This document shows, piece after piece, positions 62,343 through 64,000 of a stretch of 64,000 nt of DNA. The DNA is from Pseudonocardia sp. ICBG1293. GTDB lineage: Bacteria; Actinomycetota; Actinomycetes; Mycobacteriales; Pseudonocardiaceae. The stretch spans positions 248,001 through 312,000 of the forward strand of contig NZ_JAHLEL010000085.1 in the NCBI RefSeq assembly GCF_020131355.1, read 5' to 3'. Positions within the stretch are counted from its first letter, which is position 1. Every line of letters begins with the position of its first letter. The notes beneath the pieces were generated by a model. It saw only the letters and a program-made list of their open reading frames with translations. It made no database searches and had not been told where the DNA came from. Made by a program: the position numbers and the translations under genes.

Positions 62343-64000
62343 TGGAGATCCTGTTCAGCTCCACCGCCCTCGTCCTCGGCGTGTTCGCCGCGGGCGCTTT
62401 GCTCGCCTGGTCGCGCGGCGCCCGCGCTCTGGCTGCCGGCCTCGCCGTGGTCGCACTGCTCCCGGCGGCGACGATCGTCACCGCCCTGTCCTGGCCCGCG
62501 CTTGTCGCGGTGGTCGGTCTGGCGGGGGTGATCGTGTGGCACCGCTGGTCGCGCTCTTCGGCGACGGTGTCCCGCTGGGCGGCCCGCTCCCGCCGCAAGG
62601 TCGGCGTCGCGTCGTCGCTGGACATCGTCCGCCACGCCGGAACCCTCGCGGTCCGGCGCCGCACCGCCACGGTCCGGCCGTCGCTGGCCGCCCTGCCGCG
62701 GTGGCAGCGGTTTCGGCTTGCCACCTCCGAGGCGGCGGTGGAGCTGTGTCGCACCGGCGTGTTGCGGGTGTGGGCGTTGGTCGAGGACGTGGTGATCGTC
62801 GTTGGCGGGCCCCGCACGGGAAAGACCGGCTGGCTCGCTGGCCGTGTCCTGGACGCCCCGGGCGCGGCCCTGGTGACCTCGACCCGCACCGACCTGCTCG
62901 ACCTGTGCGCGCCGTTGCGCCGGCAGACCCGGGGTGAGGTGTTCGTGTTCAACCCGGCCGGCCTCGGCGACCGCACCTCGACGATCACGTTCGATCCACT
63001 GACCGGCTGCTCGGATCCGGTGACCGCGACCGAGCGGGCGACGGACATGCTCGCTGCGGTCGCGTCCGGGGCGGGTGGGGATCGGGAGTTCTGGGACGGT
63101 CAGGCCCGCCGCGTCCTCGCGGCCCTGCTGCATGCCGCCGCCCTCGGTGGGAAGCGGATGGCCGACGTCCTCGGCTGGGTCGCCGACCCCGACACGGCCG
63201 GGCGTGAGGTCCCGGCGCTGTTGCGTCGGTCGGGGGTGACGGCGTTCGAGCAGGACGTCATGCAGTTCCTGACCACGAACGAGCGGACCCGTTCCTCGAT
63301 CACCTCGTCGGTGATGCCCGCCTTGGGCTGGTTGACCCACCCGGCCGCCGCCGCGGCGGCCAAGCCGGGGGACGGCTTCGACGTCGCCCGGCTCCTCGAC
63401 GACCGCGCGACGGTGTTCCTGCTCGGCGCCGAGGAGGCCCAGACCGCCCCACTGGTGTGTGCGCTGACCGGGCACATCGCCCGCGAGGCCCGACGGCTGG
63501 CCGCCGGGCAGCCGAAGGGGCGGCTGGATCCGCCGCTGGGGTTGTTCCTGGACGAGGCCGCCCTGATCTCCCCGGTCCCGCTGGAGTCGTGGACCGCGGA
63601 CATGGGCGGTCGTGGGGTGACGATCCTGTGCGCGTTCCAGTCCCGGGCCCAGCTCCTGGCCCGCTGGGGTGAGCACAAGGCGGCGACGATCCTGAACAAC
63701 ACCGCCGCGGTGATGATCTTCGGCGGGACGCGGGACAAGGCCGATCTGGAGTTCTGGTCCACCCTGGCCGGAGAGCGGGACGAGCGGGTCACCACGACCG
63801 ATGACCACGGCCGCGTCGCCTCCCGCTCGGTCCGGAAGGTGCCGGTGCTTGCGCCGGCGCAGATCGCGAATCTGCCCGCGGGTCGGGTGGTGGTGATCCG
63901 GCGCGGGATCGCGCCGGTGATTGGGCGGGCGCAGATGGCGTGGCGCCGCCGCGACGTGCGGCGTCGGGCGCGGCTGCTGGCCCGGATCGAGGCGGAGACC
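62342..64000 (+). CDS. Type IV secretion coupling ATPase (VirD4/TraG-like), 3' end outside window
   Basis: This ORF is open to the window end, with 553 codons seen. Two N-terminal membrane helices ('STALVLGVFAAGALLAWSR', 'VVALLPAATIVTALSWPALV') precede an ATPase domain. Walker A is 'GGPRTGKTGW' near residue 165 and Walker B 'LGLFLDEAALIS' near ~405. 'GGTRDKADLEFWSTLAGER' is typical of TraD/VirD4 couplers that move the nicked element DNA to the secretion channel. ATG 62342 shares its A with the previous stop. Confidence 0.9.
   Translation, partial: MEILFSSTALVLGVFAAGALLAWSRGARALAAGLAVVALLPAATIVTALSWPALVAVVGLAGVIVWHRWSRSSATVSRWAARSRRKVGVASSLDIVRHAGTLAVRRRTATVRPSLAALPRWQRFRLATSEAAVELCRTGVLRVWALVEDVVIVVGGPRTGKTGWLAGRVLDAPGAALVTSTRTDLLDLCAPLRRQTRGEVFVFNPAGLGDRTSTITFDPLTGCSDPVTATERATDMLAAVASGAGGDREFWDGQARRVLAALLHAAALGGKRMADVLGWVADPDTAGREVPALLRRSGVTAFEQDVMQFLTTNERTRSSITSSVMPALGWLTHPAAAAAAKPGDGFDVARLLDDRATVFLLGAEEAQTAPLVCALTGHIAREARRLAAGQPKGRLDPPLGLFLDEAALISPVPLESWTADMGGRGVTILCAFQSRAQLLARWGEHKAATILNNTAAVMIFGGTRDKADLEFWSTLAGERDERVTTTDDHGRVASRSVRKVPVLAPAQIANLPAGRVVVIRRGIAPVIGRAQMAWRRRDVRRRARLLARIEAET

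Larger units (their letters stand above)
51108..64000 (+). mobile_element. Integrative, probably conjugative element at tRNA-Val (left part)
   Basis: The element starts at the tRNA-Val 3' end and continues past the window. It contains a tyrosine integrase, an ECF sigma operon, regulators (GntR, XRE-TPR, WhiB), nested transposable elements, and a VirD4/TraG-like coupling ATPase at its far end. The right attachment site, expected to be a partial copy of the tRNA 3' half, lies outside the window, so the boundary is inferred. Confidence 0.75.

Overview
This is a high-GC actinobacterial chromosome segment. The organism is most likely a Pseudonocardiaceae relative (Pseudonocardia-like). The case rests on the GC-rich codon pattern, frequent GTG starts, leaderless starts behind TANNNT boxes, a WhiB protein, the miaB-miaA-dapF-hflX-lexA-nrdR-nrdJ gene order, the type II fatty acid synthase cluster with its PucR-type regulator, and the aceE/DUF3052/AhpE order. 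No species can be fixed from the sequence alone.

Layout. 1-3058: end of an Sdh1-type succinate dehydrogenase operon. 3139-10029: mixed metabolic genes (hydrolase, CitE-like lyase, a broken SDR, LysR regulator, S9 peptidase, AAA ATPase). 10090-25393: a rearranged glutamate-uptake/miaB-miaA region. A gluABCD-type ABC transporter is split between two inverted 1.54-kb copies of gluB-gluC (11045-12585 and 22588-24136). These bracket an 11.5-kb block holding a DUF349 gene, an IS5-family element, miaB, an orphan TAXI lipoprotein, an oxidoreductase, a MerR gene, and a histidine kinase/response regulator pair. Beyond the second copy lie a 5'-truncated miaA and a damaged dapF. Almost every gene in this block carries a small indel. 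The order is explained by one inversion with duplicated ends, but the indel density, which includes the normally essential dapF, makes consensus or assembly error a serious alternative.

25449-34399: hflX, a secreted or membrane protein, lexA, two LexA-box-associated small membrane proteins in the place of the SOS division inhibitor, then nrdR and nrdJ with an NrdR-type palindrome and a strong terminator. 34493-40592: housekeeping and hypothetical genes (hydrolase, two-gene HTH/methyltransferase unit, NUDIX, MBL hydrolase, DUF3145). 40666-45699: fabD-fabH-acpP-fabF with a divergent-region operator pair and a FasR-like regulator. 45709-51022: pirin, cold-shock protein, aceE, DUF3052 protein and AhpE-like peroxiredoxin.

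51036-64000 (runs off the window): a tRNA-Val gene followed by a site-specific integrative element. It has a tyrosine recombinase fused to a GntR-like C-terminal domain, an ECF42-type sigma factor with a DGPF/YCII partner, a nest of two identical 121-bp MITEs around an IS that is itself split by an IS3-family element, and a NUDIX/XRE-TPR/WhiB regulatory block. The last gene is a VirD4/TraG-like coupling ATPase, so the element is probably conjugative.
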